A DNA stretch of 64,000 nt, taken from Acanthochlamys bracteata. Lineage: Eukaryota; Streptophyta; Magnoliopsida; Pandanales; Velloziaceae. The stretch spans positions 8,990,001 through 9,054,000 of the forward strand of contig CM034130.1 in NCBI GenBank assembly GCA_019914995.1, read 5' to 3'. Made by a program: the position numbers and the translations under genes. Below the pieces are notes generated by a model. It was not told the DNA's origin, did not search any database, and worked only from the letters and a program-made list of their open reading frames with translations. Below are positions 24,601-36,958 of this stretch, piece after piece (position 1 is the first letter of the stretch; every line of letters begins with the position of its first letter).

Positions 24601-27600
24601 TTATTCATAGAAATTTAGGTTCATTCTTTTCATTACTAAGAAGAGCATTTGATATTGTGTTTAAGTACTTATCATTCTAAATAAACACTTCATTTTTCTC
24701 AAATAAATTTTCTACAGTATTCTATAAAAAAATTATAAGCACTACAAAATCTCTTTTGATTGGTTTTGGTAAAAACTCTAAATTCATCACATAATAACAG
24801 AACAAATTAGACGAAATTGACCTTTATGATCCATTTTATTTAAAAACTTCAATGGTCAATTTTATTTCAAAATAAATCTCCCGCTTTATTTCAAAACTTT
24901 TATAGTCAGCTTTATTTTATAACAATAGCTCCTTCATTCAGATAGTGATTTCTTCATTTCAGACAAAGTAGTCTATTTTATTTCAAATATATAACCCACT
25001 TCACTTAGAAAAAATAAAGCCACTTTGCTGGTGGACATGTGCTAAAAAAGTATAGTTTGATATATTACTTATCAATATTTCTGAATAATATTTATAAAAA
25101 TTTGATCTTATTCTTTTTATTGTCAATTAGGTTAGGGAAGAGTTCTAAATTAGACATAAGAATTAAAATTAATTCTACATTAGGAGGTCAAGTATGAGAT
25201 TGTGGTTGTACTGGAAGCATCTCTAAGTCTTTTTCTAGACAAGCTGGGAAGGGTTCAAAAGGTTACAGGCACTTTGGTCACATGACATGGGGGACTTTAC
25301 TTTCAATAATTCTTCTCTTTAGTGCAATTGTTCACACTAGATCTTATGTAACTTGCAAATAGATTAATATATTAGACTCCTGATTCTATTGCAATTTTTC
25401 CAACTTAATGTCTATAATCATTCAAGTGAGTTGGTAGGAGTGGATTTAGAACAGTGTCGTCCAATTCCTACTTGTACGCTGTTCAACCAACCTACCTCTC
25501 AACATGAATCGTGTTGCGGTACAACTATTTTGACTTTTTTCTTAATTTTTATTATTTTAATAAATTTTTATCTAAATAAAATATTTTATATATAAAATAA
25601 GTTTAAAATATTAGTAGAATACTTTAATATTTAAAATATTTGACATAAATCTAGAATAGTATAGAAATGCTTTAAATAGTTTGGATATTTTGGAAAGGTA
25701 AAAATTTTTGTATGAAATATTATGTAAGAATTTTTTTGATCAAATATTCTTCACCATCCAATCAAAATATCTATATGATGAGGAGATGGAGTGTATATAA
25801 ATAGGAAGACAAAGAACCTCAATTAGATCAATCAAGCGAAAACTTTTTAAATAACTTTGTGTTAATAGAGAGTTTTTTCAAGCTCTCTTTTTTAAGTGTT
25901 CTTCGTACTTTTCTTCCTCCCTCAAGTCCATAGGAATTGTTTAAAATATTTTTGATAGCTTATTTAAAATAATAGATTGGTTTAATTACAAAAAATACGA
26001 CAAAGTGCTTCACGAACTAACGTGAAACTCTAACCCTGCAAGCATCACAACCTACCTCTCACTTGTCTTTGGATTCATTTGTTTTTGTTTCTATATTGAA
26101 CTAGTTGGGTTCACTTCCGAGAAAATAAGATCATATTTGGAATAACGGAATAATTGAAAAGATAAAAATTTAAAAAAAATTAGAGATTCCTTTATAATTA
26201 TAAAAAAAAGCATGTAAATACAATTATTTTATAAGATATAATTTTTCATGCTTTTAAAATTTGAAAATTTTTTTACACATCACTTTTTAGATTTAGAAAA
26301 TTAGCTTTTTAGACTTGCAAAATTTAAAAAAGAAGTAGCTAAAAGGTCCTTGCAAACATAATCTACGTTTGGGACAATCTCTGCATCTCTAATTGGCGTA
26401 TAAGATCTCCTGAAAGCAATGCTCAAAATCATACTGAGTTGAAAATAGAAGTTTAATATCCAACTCTTAATAACTTTCATAAATGCAGTGATTTTAAAAT
26501 TTATCTTTAATGCTTCATAAAATCTAACAATTTGATCTCTCGATCTAATTTGATGGACTCTCCATCGCTCCTGATTGGAAAAAAACCAGTTTGATAACCT
26601 TGATCATATTTAAGAAATGGGAAATTGCTAATAATATTTCGAAAATTTCCTTATTTCTATCACCTAAATTCTGACTATTACCAAACCAACATATATAACT
26701 TTTTTTTCACCTTCACCTTCTTCGTTCCAGCTCCCAGAAATTAATAGGGAAATCAATACTACCGAAATGAAAACTTTCTAAAGTAAATAAGATATACTAT
26801 GAAGGAGTATCTCTAATAACCTTAGTTCCATGATAAATAAATTATGATAATGACAACCAAGAGATATACCATGAAGATAACTATTAATAAGAAACTTCAA
26901 ACTTTCTAAGTACTTTCATGATAAAAATTGAATGTAACCAGCTACAATAAGATGCTGAGATACTCCTTCGAGTAAATACGTTCATAATCGAAAGGAAAGC
27001 AACATATCGATCAGATAGCAGATAGAGAATAATCTTAAGCTAATTGCCATCTCAGAGTGGCCAAGAACCAAGAGACATATGATCCTCCTGATATGCATAG
27101 GTCCATATAAACGAGTCCACCATATGGATTTAAGTTTCTAATGCAGATTGACTGTCTTCACCTTAAACTATTGAACGGTTTGAACTATCTCTTCATGAGA
27201 AGCTCACGAACTTTCTTACTACGCACTACTTTCTCCAACTATGTCGGTATGTCCTGGAATAGCGAAGGTAAAGGTTACCATTATCAAATGGAAGCAGTTA
27301 GACTCCACTCACATAATAGACAACTAAAATGCTTGGTGTCCCTATTGATGCCAATAAGTTCGATTCCTGAGAAAAGCTTAACCAGATCCAACAATCAGAA
27401 TTTCACCACTCACCGTTCACAATAGTCACTCTTTTACCACTCCCCCAAAGTCAATTATGTATGTTCTTGCTTATTGAAACTAAGACGCACAGTGTCGTGG
27501 AGACTGGAAAGGTGAAGCAACATGTCAGCCAAGGCTGTTATCTGCGTTTCCTTTCTAATTGCTTAAAAAGCAGATGAGATATAGGCCTTTCCTAGAAAGA

Positions 27601-28874
27601 AAATCAAATTTAGAAAAGCAAGCTCCAACATGCTTACTTAACCCATTAGCAACTAATTTAAATGCTTTATGTAATTTATTATATGATTATTTTACTTTTC
27701 CTACTACCTATGCAATTCAACAAAGTTATAGCAGAAATTGTTGTTGATATATAGACCAACATAGAAATTTCTTTCTGAAAATTTGACATAAGATAGAAAT
27801 TGATTCCACAGAACCCAAAATGTAGCCATACAATCCATGACATGTAATAGATGAATGTATAAATGAACAATATAAACTCGTTGCAAATATAATCATAGGA
27901 CCTGTTTGGATACAAAGGTCCAACGGAGTATTGGGTAAAACCCCATCATTTCCCAATCCATGTTCCACATACGCGTCGGTGTGTTGGGAACCATTTTTGA
28001 AAGTTCAAAATACTAAGTTTACTAACCTAAAACCACTTTCATAGGAAAATCGACCTAAAGAGTCTCAGCTAGTGGAAACTTCATTTTTCAGACCATCCAC
28101 ATTTCTAACAGCACAATGCTCTCCTTTTCTAGTTTTCCTTCTTCCAAACATTCTAGGGAAATGTACTTTTTCGCCATAGAAATCTATTGACCTAACATCA
28201 GAAAGCTAAAGTTTTTATAGGAAATATTCTAGCTTAAGCTTTCTAATTATACGAAGAGAGTCTACAGAGGGCTTTCGTTGTGAAGTAAGAGCTTCATATC
28301 GACTAGCAAAAAGTTCCAATTGACTTAGACTCTAAGTTAGATTATGTCCTCCACAACTTCAGGTCCAACAGTTATAAAAGATCATTGTTAATTTACAGAG
28401 AATCATTGTATTCAGAGGTAAAAAGTACTCAATCAAAATAACACGGTGATCACATACTTCATGTCTCAGCTCAAAACTATGGTATACAAATACATATTTA
28501 ATATGTAATTCCAGCCTCCAACAACACAATATGCCCATCAACTCCAATCTAACCCCAATGAAGCTAATATAAAAGAAACCAACACTAAACCTTGAAAAAA
28601 AGTAGAAAAAGATAAAATGCTCACTGATAAATGGAAAATTGACAATCACAAGAAGCAATGACAGCCCAAGGAAACACTCAAAAAACTTGCAATTGATCAC
28701 AGGTACAGATTAAATTATATAACACCTATTTCTATCAAAGTTCCAGGACATAACCAAATCTAGTTCCAGTTACCAACATTACAACATCCCCAAAAACCAC
28801 ACTCACACCCACAAAACTAATTACGGTTACGTAACCAATAGAAGCAAGTTGAAGTTCTCACTGATGTATGGCGA
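21672..28874. other. Long AT-rich intergenic region without recognised genes
   Basis: About 7.2 kb. Very AT-rich blocks lie at 22020-22440, 22780-22900, 23165-23400 and 23520-23610. At 24025-24045 there is a short TGCAG tandem run. A promoter-like segment bracketed by a 14-bp direct repeat lies at 25488-26061 (listed separately). From about 26400 to 28370 the composition is more balanced, with ORFs of up to about 95 codons (27141-27425, +) that match no family I recognise. The right end probably includes the 3' UTR of the DUF1764 gene. Confidence 0.45.
25488..26061 (+). repeat. Possible solo LTR or promoter-bearing insertion between 14-bp direct repeats
   Basis: The 14-mer CAACCTACCTCTCA occurs at 25488-25501 and again at 26048-26061. 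Between them lies a segment with a TATA box (GTATATAAATAGG, about 25792-25804). About 70 bp later a hairpin AGAGAG-(N10)-CTCTCT (about 25868-25889) could act like an LTR R-region polyadenylation hairpin. There is no coding sequence. A solo LTR would fit the promoter layout. However, a 14-bp repeat is too long for an LTR target duplication, and TG...CA ends were not located, so the identity stays open. Confidence 0.3.
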
Positions 28875-29255
28875 TCAGAAGCAGCAGTCACAATCGAATG
28901 GACACAGAGGCGTCCCACCAGCGTTAGGGTTTCCAAACCCGATATCCTCCGCTGAGTAAATCGTCAGTCCATCCGCCGTCTTCCGCCGCTTCTTCTCCTT
29001 TCCCTCTATAGAACTAGCAATACATACCTTCTTCTCCTTCTCCTTCTTCATGTTTTTCCCTTTAGGTTTCAATAACTTATTCTCAGACTTCTTCTCTTGT
29101 TGCTGCTTCTGTTTCTTCTTCGCTTTAGCATTGGCGAAGATTTGATCAATCTCTTGACCTTTCTTCGATGGCTTGTTATCATTGGTTTTCTTCTTCGCCG
29201 AACTTGTCTCTGGATCGGCAGCGGCGGTGGTGGAGGCGACGGTCCTTGGAGCCAT
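28875..29255 (-). CDS. DUF1764 domain protein (small Lys-rich nuclear-type protein)
   Basis: Single-exon gene of 126 residues. The ATG is at 29253-29255 and the stop at 28875-28877. The N-terminus is Ala/Thr/Ser-rich. Residues about 30-90 are very rich in Lys and Glu (KKKQKQQQEKK), compatible with nuclear or nucleolar localisation. The C-terminus has TADGLTIYSAEDIGF followed by GGTPLCPFDCDCCF, the hallmark ending of the eukaryotic DUF1764 family. The clustered C-terminal cysteines may bind metal, but the function of the family is unknown. The gene is divergent from the YbaK-domain gene, with 384 bp between the two ATGs, so they may share a promoter. Confidence 0.93.
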   Translation of the reverse strand: MAPRTVASTTAAADPETSSAKKKTNDNKPSKKGQEIDQIFANAKAKKKQKQQQEKKSENKLLKPKGKNMKKEKEKKVCIASSIEGKEKKRRKTADGLTIYSAEDIGFGNPNAGGTPLCPFDCDCCF

Positions 29256-29639
29256 GACAGAGAAATCGGGAAGACGCGCGGGTGCTAAAAATAAAACAAG
29301 ATAGAGCGGGGTTTTAGTTTTAGATCGAACATTGGGCTTGGCTTGGTGAATTAATTCGCCAAAGAAATTTATCCCATGCCTTTTCTTAAAAAGTAACTTT
29401 TAAATGAGTGATATTACGAACTTCGTGTTGGTAATCAGTTCGGTTTTGCAATTCCAGGCTGTTTGCGCAAACGTAATTTTCAGGGTCTGATATTGCGAAA
29501 TTCGCTTTTGTAATTTGTTCTTGCTGCAGGCTTGCAGCTGCCGTTTTCAAATCCGTCCGGCGGCTGCTCCCCCTCTCTCGTCTGCTCTTCACTCGTTGCA
29601 GCAGTTCTCCGTCAGAGAGAAAACAACGATAATATTTCC
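29256..29639. promoter_or_regulatory. Shared divergent promoter region of DUF1764 and YbaK-domain genes
   Basis: These 384 bp separate the head-to-head start codons. The stretch is less AT-rich than the surrounding intergenic DNA and shows no obvious TATA box near either gene, as is common for housekeeping bidirectional promoters. The two leader regions must both lie here. Confidence 0.5.
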
Positions 29640-32600
29640 ATGGGATTCACCAAAGACCAACTCCTCGCTCGCCTCAAGGTAACAACTCTTCTTTAATCGA
29701 TTCATGTTCTTCATTCAGTAATGAGTTCTCTTTGCTTGTTGTTGGGTTCTGTTTTTGGATTATATAGCTTAATAGGCCCGTTGATATTTGTATTTGATGG
29801 AAGAGGTGTTTTATCTAGTGGTGTTAGTCCTAGAATATCTAAATTGTCATCGGTAGCTTGGTAAAGGGGAATTGGGAGTAGCGGATTTTTGCTCTTCAGA
29901 GTTGTCAAAAGGTGTATAGCTGATATTTTTGTTGTCATATTTTTATTAATTGTATACTATTGCTGTGAGGAAGTATGTGATTCTATAAATACATGGGAGA
30001 ACACTCCAGTGCTTCAGAAGTTTGTAAATTTTGAATGGGCAAACTAAAAGTGGCAAATTGAATAGTGTTTGGTTTCTCTTAACGATTGACCAATGTTGAT
30101 GGGTTAATTGGGTTAATCAGATGTACCGCAGCTTCCGTACATATGGATCTTTTTGGTTTGAAATGAAATCATGCCAAGTGATTGTTATGTATGGGAACCA
30201 CCTGACAGTTAGTGCAACAAAAGAACGAGGTAGATATATCTTTGGATTGTTGAAAGTGACTTCTGTCAAACTTGGTAAGTATGAAAAACAAGTGTAGTTG
30301 TCTTATTTGGCTGATTATGAAGGTTTATTTTTTGTGTACTTAATACAGTAACATATACAAATTTGTAGGTGAGGCATACGTGTTTGTCTTGCTTTGTAAG
30401 AAAATTACCAAACGTGGGGCAAGTTTTGTTGAAGGTTTTGGTTTTCTTAAGTTTGATAAACTGCAAAGAAGTCATGAGATGACTCTAATATGTCTATCCG
30501 CCTCCATATCTTACATATATTTAATTTTTATCTTTTCAGCTGTATTATTTTATGTCTAACATTAGGTTTATCTCCAGGATCTTGATATTGATTTTGCTTC
30601 CTATGATCATCCAGTGGTATTGACAGTTGACGCGCAGGTATGTGAAAAAATGCAATTTTCTCATACTCTGTGATTTTATTGATTTATTTGTTTTCTTTTC
30701 TATGAACCAATAATATATAAGTGTAGTGTTGATGCTTTCCTTTTATCTCAGGCTAAGTATGTTGGGCATTTGGGTGGTGGATTAAGTAAAAATCTATTTC
30801 TAAAGGTAATATAATTCAAATTCTTCCTCCGAGCTTCAGTTGCTTATGTAAACACTTGAGCTAATGTTTTGGTCATGACTGATTTTAGGACAAAAAGCAT
30901 AGATATTATATTGTTTCTGCTTTAGCAGACACCAAAGTGGACTTAAAAGGTATTTGTTTGTTGCCTTTCTAGAGAATGTTGTCAGCATTAACTGTGGGCA
31001 TATCAATATTTTAGCTAGTTTATCCAGAATTTGTTGCCCTTAGTTTCCTTTGTGTATCAATTGGCTCTTGCTTTTGAATAAGCAGTTCTCGCACAAAGAC
31101 TTGGATTGGGTAAAGGAGGTATACGTATGGCTCCTGAGGAAGCTCTGCAGGAAGTGCTTCAGGTAACATTGTTGTCTGTTGGAAGCTCCTGCCTATTGTT
31201 TTAGGAACTTCGGTTATTTCCTCTTTTTGTCAAAATTTGACCATGTTCATTACTGAACAATGTAGACTCATGCCCATGCATCAAATGTTCTTTGATTCTC
31301 TCTCTCTCTCTTTGAAGGATGCTAGTTTGTCAGTTAAGAGGGTCAAAAGTTTTGTTTTCATATCATTACTCAACTAGTTCATCTGTTAGAAAGGTTTTGA
31401 GTGAAGCAGTTCAGTTGGCGATCTAGCTGGTACTTCTATAACCTCAGTTGCTGTTATGTCTTCTATAAGCATGCCACCTGCTACATGTTGTGATTTTCCT
31501 TGCAGAAACTTTTGGTATTGGACAGTATCCCCTTATTCATGATAAGTGTGAGAATCAAAATAGGACCTGTTTCTAGCTAATGAAATTTGAACATGATCTT
31601 AACACGCACTCTACAATAGTATTGATCCTGTTCTTAAAGACACTTTTTTCTCTGTTTTCAGGTACCATTGGGTTGTGTTACCCCATTCGCACTAGCAAAT
31701 GGTTCTGCCAGGTATGTGTTATAACACTATTAATTCGAGAATGGACTTTCTATCTTTATTGCGTGTTGCCAGGCTAACAGTTTCCCTATATATTATCGAT
31801 AGAATTAGTCAAAATATCTGGCAAGGTGCATTGTACACATAGCTTGGCATATCGTCATTGATTATGTGTTATAGTTTGCGACAGCTCCTGGTAGGTACAT
31901 TATTCTACCATGGAGAGGTGTATGGCCATACCTTTTTTTTGACTAGTGCCTTGGTGCATAAGATGCAATGTGCATACCAACTAGCTGAGTTTGTGTAAGT
32001 TCTAAAACTCATGAATCAGCAAGAGTAGCAACTAGATTCACTGAAAGAAGCAAGTTGCTTTGCGTATTAATATAAGTTAAGTGAAATAAAATATCTCATG
32101 TGTGTGAAGTGATACTATCTTCACAATGATGGTAGAGACCTAGGGATGTGATGGAGGATACTGATGCTCTCTTTACACCAAGTAAGCAGGAGGAGAAAGA
32201 AGAGTTCAAAGAGATTTCGTATCCGAAGTTAGCATTCTTTGTAATTGTCTCCTTTATCAAAATTGGAGTTGCAGTCTCACTCAGCAATTGTTGAGCGTGT
32301 CCAGAGACGGATGTTTGAATACAATCGTCATTGCTTAAGGTCAATGAGATGCTTTGGTTTCCTTTTTCTTAAATTTAAAAACTCCAAGAACTTGAAGTCA
32401 TAAACAATCTTATGACTTCTAGGATCACTCTCATTGGCTTGTATCTGATAATCTTAGCACAGAACTAACTAAATAATTGCTTATTTTGTTATGTCTTCTA
32501 CCATTTGGTCATACTACTTGATTTCTATATATCATAACCTGGCTCTTTTTCAGGAGACTTCACTCTGCCACTCATTTTGCCTTATCTTCACTTGTCCACC

Positions 32601-34655
32601 TAAAGTTGTATCTTCTGATTTATACATTCCTGCATCAGATTTCTCTGCTAAGTCTCCTACTTTGCATATGTAAATTATTTGGTTGATAACCATCGGATCA
32701 CTCTTGTTTGTGTCCTCATTTATCGGATAGACAAGCTTTAGTTAAGTCATGGCATTCTTAATACTCAGTTCTTTTCCTCTGTCCAACCTTTAATGTTCTT
32801 GCTGCACTCTGTTGTTCCATTGAGTACTTAATTTGAGTTTCTCTTTGTGAAGGTCTGTTTCACTTTTGCTAGATCAAGGATTCAGATCTCAGGAACGCTG
32901 TTTTTTCCATCCGCTTTCAAATGACATGACCATTTGTGAGCATCTCATACTTTTGCTTTTATTACTTTGCAATCTCTATAGTATGACTACAATTCTGTTA
33001 AGTGTTGATGCAATTAATTTGGTTCAAATAGGAGGCCACGGAATAAAATAAAAGAATCGTCAAAATTTTCCTTGCTAGATCTGATATGGTGTTATCAACA
33101 TATTCTCATTCTGCAGTCTATAGTAATCAGCATCTATTTGTAATAAGTTATCTTACTGTTTCAGAACTATTACTTAAGTAATTTCTGAGTTATTAAGCTC
33201 ATATCTGGTGGCTTTCCTTAAGTTTGCTATCATCTAGCTGGATTAAGACATAGTAGTCTACAGTTCAATATTCTTGATAGCTACTTTATGTATTTAAAGT
33301 TTGGTCTTATACACACTAACAAATACTTCATCAGCTCTACATGCCAGTGGTCTTGACAAGTTTCTTGTGTCAATCGGAAGAAAACCATCATATGTGGACT
33401 TGGAGGTGGGTGGTGTGTTCACTTCGTATTTTGTAATATAGTCTATCTGTTACTTGTGTTGAGCAATGGTTGAATGCAGGCTAACACTGCTGTAGGAAAA
33501 GACACCCCACCTGATCTTGCTTCTCTTGTTCCGTCTGATGTAACTGAGAAGGCTACACCTGTACAAGCACCTCCTGAAATTCATGCACCAAAGGAGGACT
33601 CGAAGAATAAAAAAGGTTCGTAGAACTCGATAAGTAGTTCTATTACCTAGTCAACGCATTTGATCTCAATTTTTTGTCTGTTAGGTTTGCAGAAGTATTT
33701 ATTTGCAGAAATTGCTGGTTTACTAGAAAATGCCATTATGAATACCCTGTATTATGCACATTGCAAGGTTTTCACAGTGCTTGGTAGTCCTCCAGAACTT
33801 GCCATTGTGCAACATGTTACTCTAGAAAATATCCTTCTTGTTTGCATCAGGATGTCCATTTTCTATGTACTTTCAACCTGCTCTAATCTGTCAAGCTTGT
33901 ATAGTGATTAAACCTGCTATTACCTGAAAATTGGTTTGTCGATATCTGGCTGCTTGCTGCATTCCGTTATAATTGCTTGCTTGGTTCTTTTCAAGTAACA
34001 TATAATAGACTTGAATTGTTTTGAATGAGGTTTGGCTAAATTGGTGTTAATACCTTGTCAATGATATTGCATGAACTGGACCGCTCATATTGTACATGTA
34101 GAGTTTATAACTATTGATCTAATTTTTTCACCCATTCAGATGAAGCTATAGCTCTTGCCCGCTCCAGGAAAGTCAAAACTGAGGCACCCAAGGGCAATTC
34201 AAGTACCCTTGCTGAAATTATGGATGTCAAAAGATTTGTGGAAGAGATTATAAATAAGACAACGCAAGCAGTTCAACTGGAGGTGGTTGGTTGAACAGGA
34301 TTGTTTGTTGCCTTTTTCCAGATGATGCTTTTCTGACTTCACTTTACTAAACCTGCAGGTCAAAAAGGAACAAAGGGCTAAAGAGGGTGAAGTTGCTGAT
34401 TCAATAGTAGAGGAGGTCAAGAAGCGTGTTGCATCTGATCTGGAAAGCCTAACGGTAAGCTTCGCATCGTTTCTTCTCTTTATTTGCCATTCTTTAAATG
34501 ATCGAGTTTTGACGGAGTCCTTTTGAAGTTGAGTTGACTTTAACAGTTATGGCTGTTATGACTAATTGATCATTCTCCTGCAGATGAGCCTTAAAAATGC
34601 AGCATATACAGAAGGGTTTCATGCAGGTTTGAGAAGTGTGTCGTTCCATAAATAA
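29640..34655 (+). CDS. YbaK/ProRS-associated-domain protein (PRORSD1-like putative aminoacyl-tRNA editing enzyme)
   Basis: Twelve exons: 29640-29678, 30578-30637, 30752-30805, 30889-30949, 31086-31162, 31662-31711, 32853-32935, 33335-33405, 33480-33615, 34140-34282, 34359-34454 and 34584-34655. The model gives about 313 residues. Residues about 10-165 form a YbaK/PrdX fold: FASYDHPVVLTVDAQ, GGGLSKNLFLKDKKHRYY, LGLGKGGIRMAPEEAL, GCVTPFALANGSAR and FFHPLSNDMT. These line up with mammalian PRORSD1 and bacterial PrdX, free-standing editing domains that deacylate mischarged tRNA (Ala-tRNAPro type). The second half is a charged plant-type extension (KTTQAVQLEVKKEQRAKEGE) likely to be helical. The last exon may instead splice at 34626 into sequence near 34968; reading through to the TAA at 34653-34655 is simpler and gives a normal length. 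Arabidopsis At1g44835 is the probable orthologue. Confidence 0.88.
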
Positions 34656-36124
34656 TTGCTTTCATGTACATTAATGTACCGTCATCTTCCAATCTTGACC
34701 AGAAAAGCTTTTGTACTCAGTTGACAGTAATTATATTGAACCGGTGACTCAACCTGCTTCTCTTGCTTTCATCTTTTCCTTATCGTCCTTAGGAAGTTCA
34801 ACTTTGCATTTTTCTGTTCCTATGGAAAATTATCCTCATATATCGTCCATTATTCATTTTTTAATTCTTAGGAACACTGGTGTAATAAAGATTTCTGGAT
34901 CATATTTTCTGCAAGAGTTCCTTGTATGAAGTTCTTCGAGTTCTTCAAGTAATCAGTTTATTAAACAGCTCTAGCCTGTGAGGCATTGGAAGGTTTAACA
35001 TTGTTTGACTTGGTGTTTCCCATGCCACATGATGTTGTGCTAAAGATTTATTGTTGTTGCAATCCATCAGATTTGTGCACTGATTCATCACAAGGAAATA
35101 GCATAACAACCTCTACTGATTTTGGCAAGGCATGCATGTTCAAAGTGAAGTTAATGAGAAAACACATCTTGTCCTACATGTAAGGTACGTTTAGCTTTGT
35201 TTTCTTAGTGTTTATTATTTCAAGTAGGTATTTTAATAAATTTTGTATATAAATTTTAATAAAAATATATGATATATTTTTTAAAAATTTAAAAATATAA
35301 AAAATTATTAATAAAAATTTTAAATGTATTTTTTATTTTTTAAGATAAAAAGATAAGTTTGTTTTCAAAAAAATTTTGACATATTTTTTATTTCAAAAAA
35401 TTTTACTTTATAAGTACTTTCAAAACGTCTCATAAAGTTATAGGATTTTAGGGCGCACTTGGGATGGAAAAAATATTTGCCAATTTTTTAACTTTAATTT
35501 TTATATAATATTTTACAGATTTCTTTTAAAAGTTTAAAATTACATAAAAATTTTACGTTTTAAAATTTTATTTATTTATTTATATAATTTTTTTTAATAT
35601 AAAATATTTTTTAAAATATAATAATCAAAATTTTCTTTTTATATAACTCTCAAACATTTCGTTACACTATTCCCGCAAAAGCTTCAACAACTACATTTGT
35701 AAGCTTGGCAAGAGCTATACACTATAGACTATAGAGCTTAATATCTGCCGCTTAGGGCTTGTTTACATATTATTTAAAACTTATTTTTAAAAATTTTACT
35801 TTTAATACAAAATAAATTAAAAAATTAAAATAAATTATTTTTATTAAAAAATTTATTTACAATAAAAATAATTATAAAATTCTATTTTTTATTAAATATT
35901 TTAATTTTTAATTTCTAAAAATTTAAGTTTATTCTACGGTAAACACGCCTTTGATAAAACTAAGCTAGATTAAAAGTTTCTGTTAAACAGCAGCAAATCT
36001 CCAATCCCCAAGTAGGCCAAATTATCTGTTTAGGCTTTAACCCAAAGGCATAAATAGCAGCACAGCCGAGAGCCGTACAAAATTTCCTACCTCCAATTCG
36101 ATATTCCAATCCACTGCAATTCCA
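34656..36124. other. Intergenic region with 3' UTR, AT-rich blocks and a MITE
   Basis: It contains the 3' end of the YbaK-domain transcript (weak ORFs to 35183), AT-rich blocks at about 35205-35420 and 35460-35640, a Tourist-like MITE at 35755-35950 and the short ELO-type promoter. A TATA-like CATAAATAG lies near 36049. Confidence 0.5.
35755..35950. mobile_element. Tourist-like MITE
   Basis: About 196 AT-rich base pairs run between GGGCTTGTTTAC at the left and AGGCGTGTTTAC (reverse complement) at the right, ten of twelve positions matching. The flanks are TTA on the left (35752-35754) and TTG on the right, consistent with a decayed TTA duplication of the PIF/Harbinger type. It has no coding capacity. 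Confidence 0.6.
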
Positions 36125-36958
36125 ATGGAGCTTCTTCGTCAATCTCTCCGTTGGTATCTAATCGACCACCCGTCGATCTCCGGTTTCGAATGGATTCAAA
36201 ACCAAACACCCTTCTCTTCCCTCTCCTTCCTCTCCACCGCCGTCTTCCTTTACCTCTCTCTAACCCTCGCCGTCCATCGCCATCTCCTCCCTCTCTCTCC
36301 TCTCTCCCCTTCTCTTCTCCGCTTCTTCTCTTCTCTCCACAACCTCTTAATTCTCCTTGTCTCTTTGTTCATGGCCTTCGGCTGCTCTCTCGCTTCTTCT
36401 TCCATCTCTCCCCCTTCGACCCTCTTCTGTTTTCCCAGAAACAAAACCGAATCAAGAGGTCCATTGTTCTTCTATGCTAATTTGTATTACCTCTCCAAGA
36501 TCTACGAGTTCATCGACACGTTATTAATTGTGTTATCTGGTAGTTCTAATCGGAGACTGACGTTCCTCCATGTCTACCACCACGCTGTCGTAACAATCAT
36601 GGCGTATATGTGGTTATACGCTAAACAATCGTTGATGCCGATTGCATTGATAACAAATGCCGCTGTTCATGTTGTTATGTATACGTACTACTTGTGCTCT
36701 AGTCTTGGGTGCCGGTGGCCTACGCCGTTGAAGAAAATGGTAACGGAGATACAGATTGCCCAGTTTGTGTTCAGTTTCTTAGCTTCGGTTGTGTTTTTAT
36801 GGATTCATTTTGGTGGCGCCAATGGTGGTGAAGGGTGTGAAGGATTTAATGCTTGGGTTTTCAATGCTGTGTTCAATGCTTCGTTGCTTGTTTTATTCTT
36901 TGATTTCCATGCTGGTGTATACAGAAAGAAGAAAAAGATGGAGAAGAAAGAAATTTAA
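36125..36958 (+). CDS. ELO-family fatty acid elongase-like membrane protein
   Basis: Single exon of 277 residues. It carries the ELO signatures in order: KIYEFIDT (125-132), HVYHH (149-153, the catalytic histidine box), NAAVHVVMYTYY (178-189) and TEIQIAQFV (from about 207). Around seven hydrophobic segments are predicted. The C-terminus is very basic and ends KKEI, a KKXX dilysine signal for ER retrieval, where elongases act. ELO enzymes condense malonyl-CoA with long-chain acyl-CoA. Plant ELO-like genes (such as Arabidopsis At1g75000, which this resembles) are less understood than the FAE1/KCS enzymes, so the substrate is uncertain. The start at 36125 is the first ATG after a short leader. 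Confidence 0.93.
   Translation: MELLRQSLRWYLIDHPSISGFEWIQNQTPFSSLSFLSTAVFLYLSLTLAVHRHLLPLSPLSPSLLRFFSSLHNLLILLVSLFMAFGCSLASSSISPPSTLFCFPRNKTESRGPLFFYANLYYLSKIYEFIDTLLIVLSGSSNRRLTFLHVYHHAVVTIMAYMWLYAKQSLMPIALITNAAVHVVMYTYYLCSSLGCRWPTPLKKMVTEIQIAQFVFSFLASVVFLWIHFGGANGGEGCEGFNAWVFNAVFNASLLVLFFDFHAGVYRKKKKMEKKEI

Noticed and set aside
27141-27425. 94-codon plus-strand ORF
   Set aside because: No recognisable family, no splice or promoter context. The minus strand shows weak retroelement-like fragments in several frames, but too little to call an element.
27897-28160. Possible MITE starting GGACCTGTTTGGATAC
   Set aside because: The putative partner end near 28145 (reverse complement CCTAGAATGTTTGGAAG) matches poorly and no target duplication was found.
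28359-28700. 113-codon hydrophobic minus-strand ORF
   Set aside because: Phe/Ile-rich frame from AT-rich DNA, probably within the 3' flank or UTR of the DUF1764 gene.
34968-35183. Alternative last exon for the YbaK-domain gene after the AG at 34966-34967
   Set aside because: It is in phase and open to a stop at 35183, but the resulting tail has no family resemblance and the shorter read-through ending at 34655 gives the usual length.
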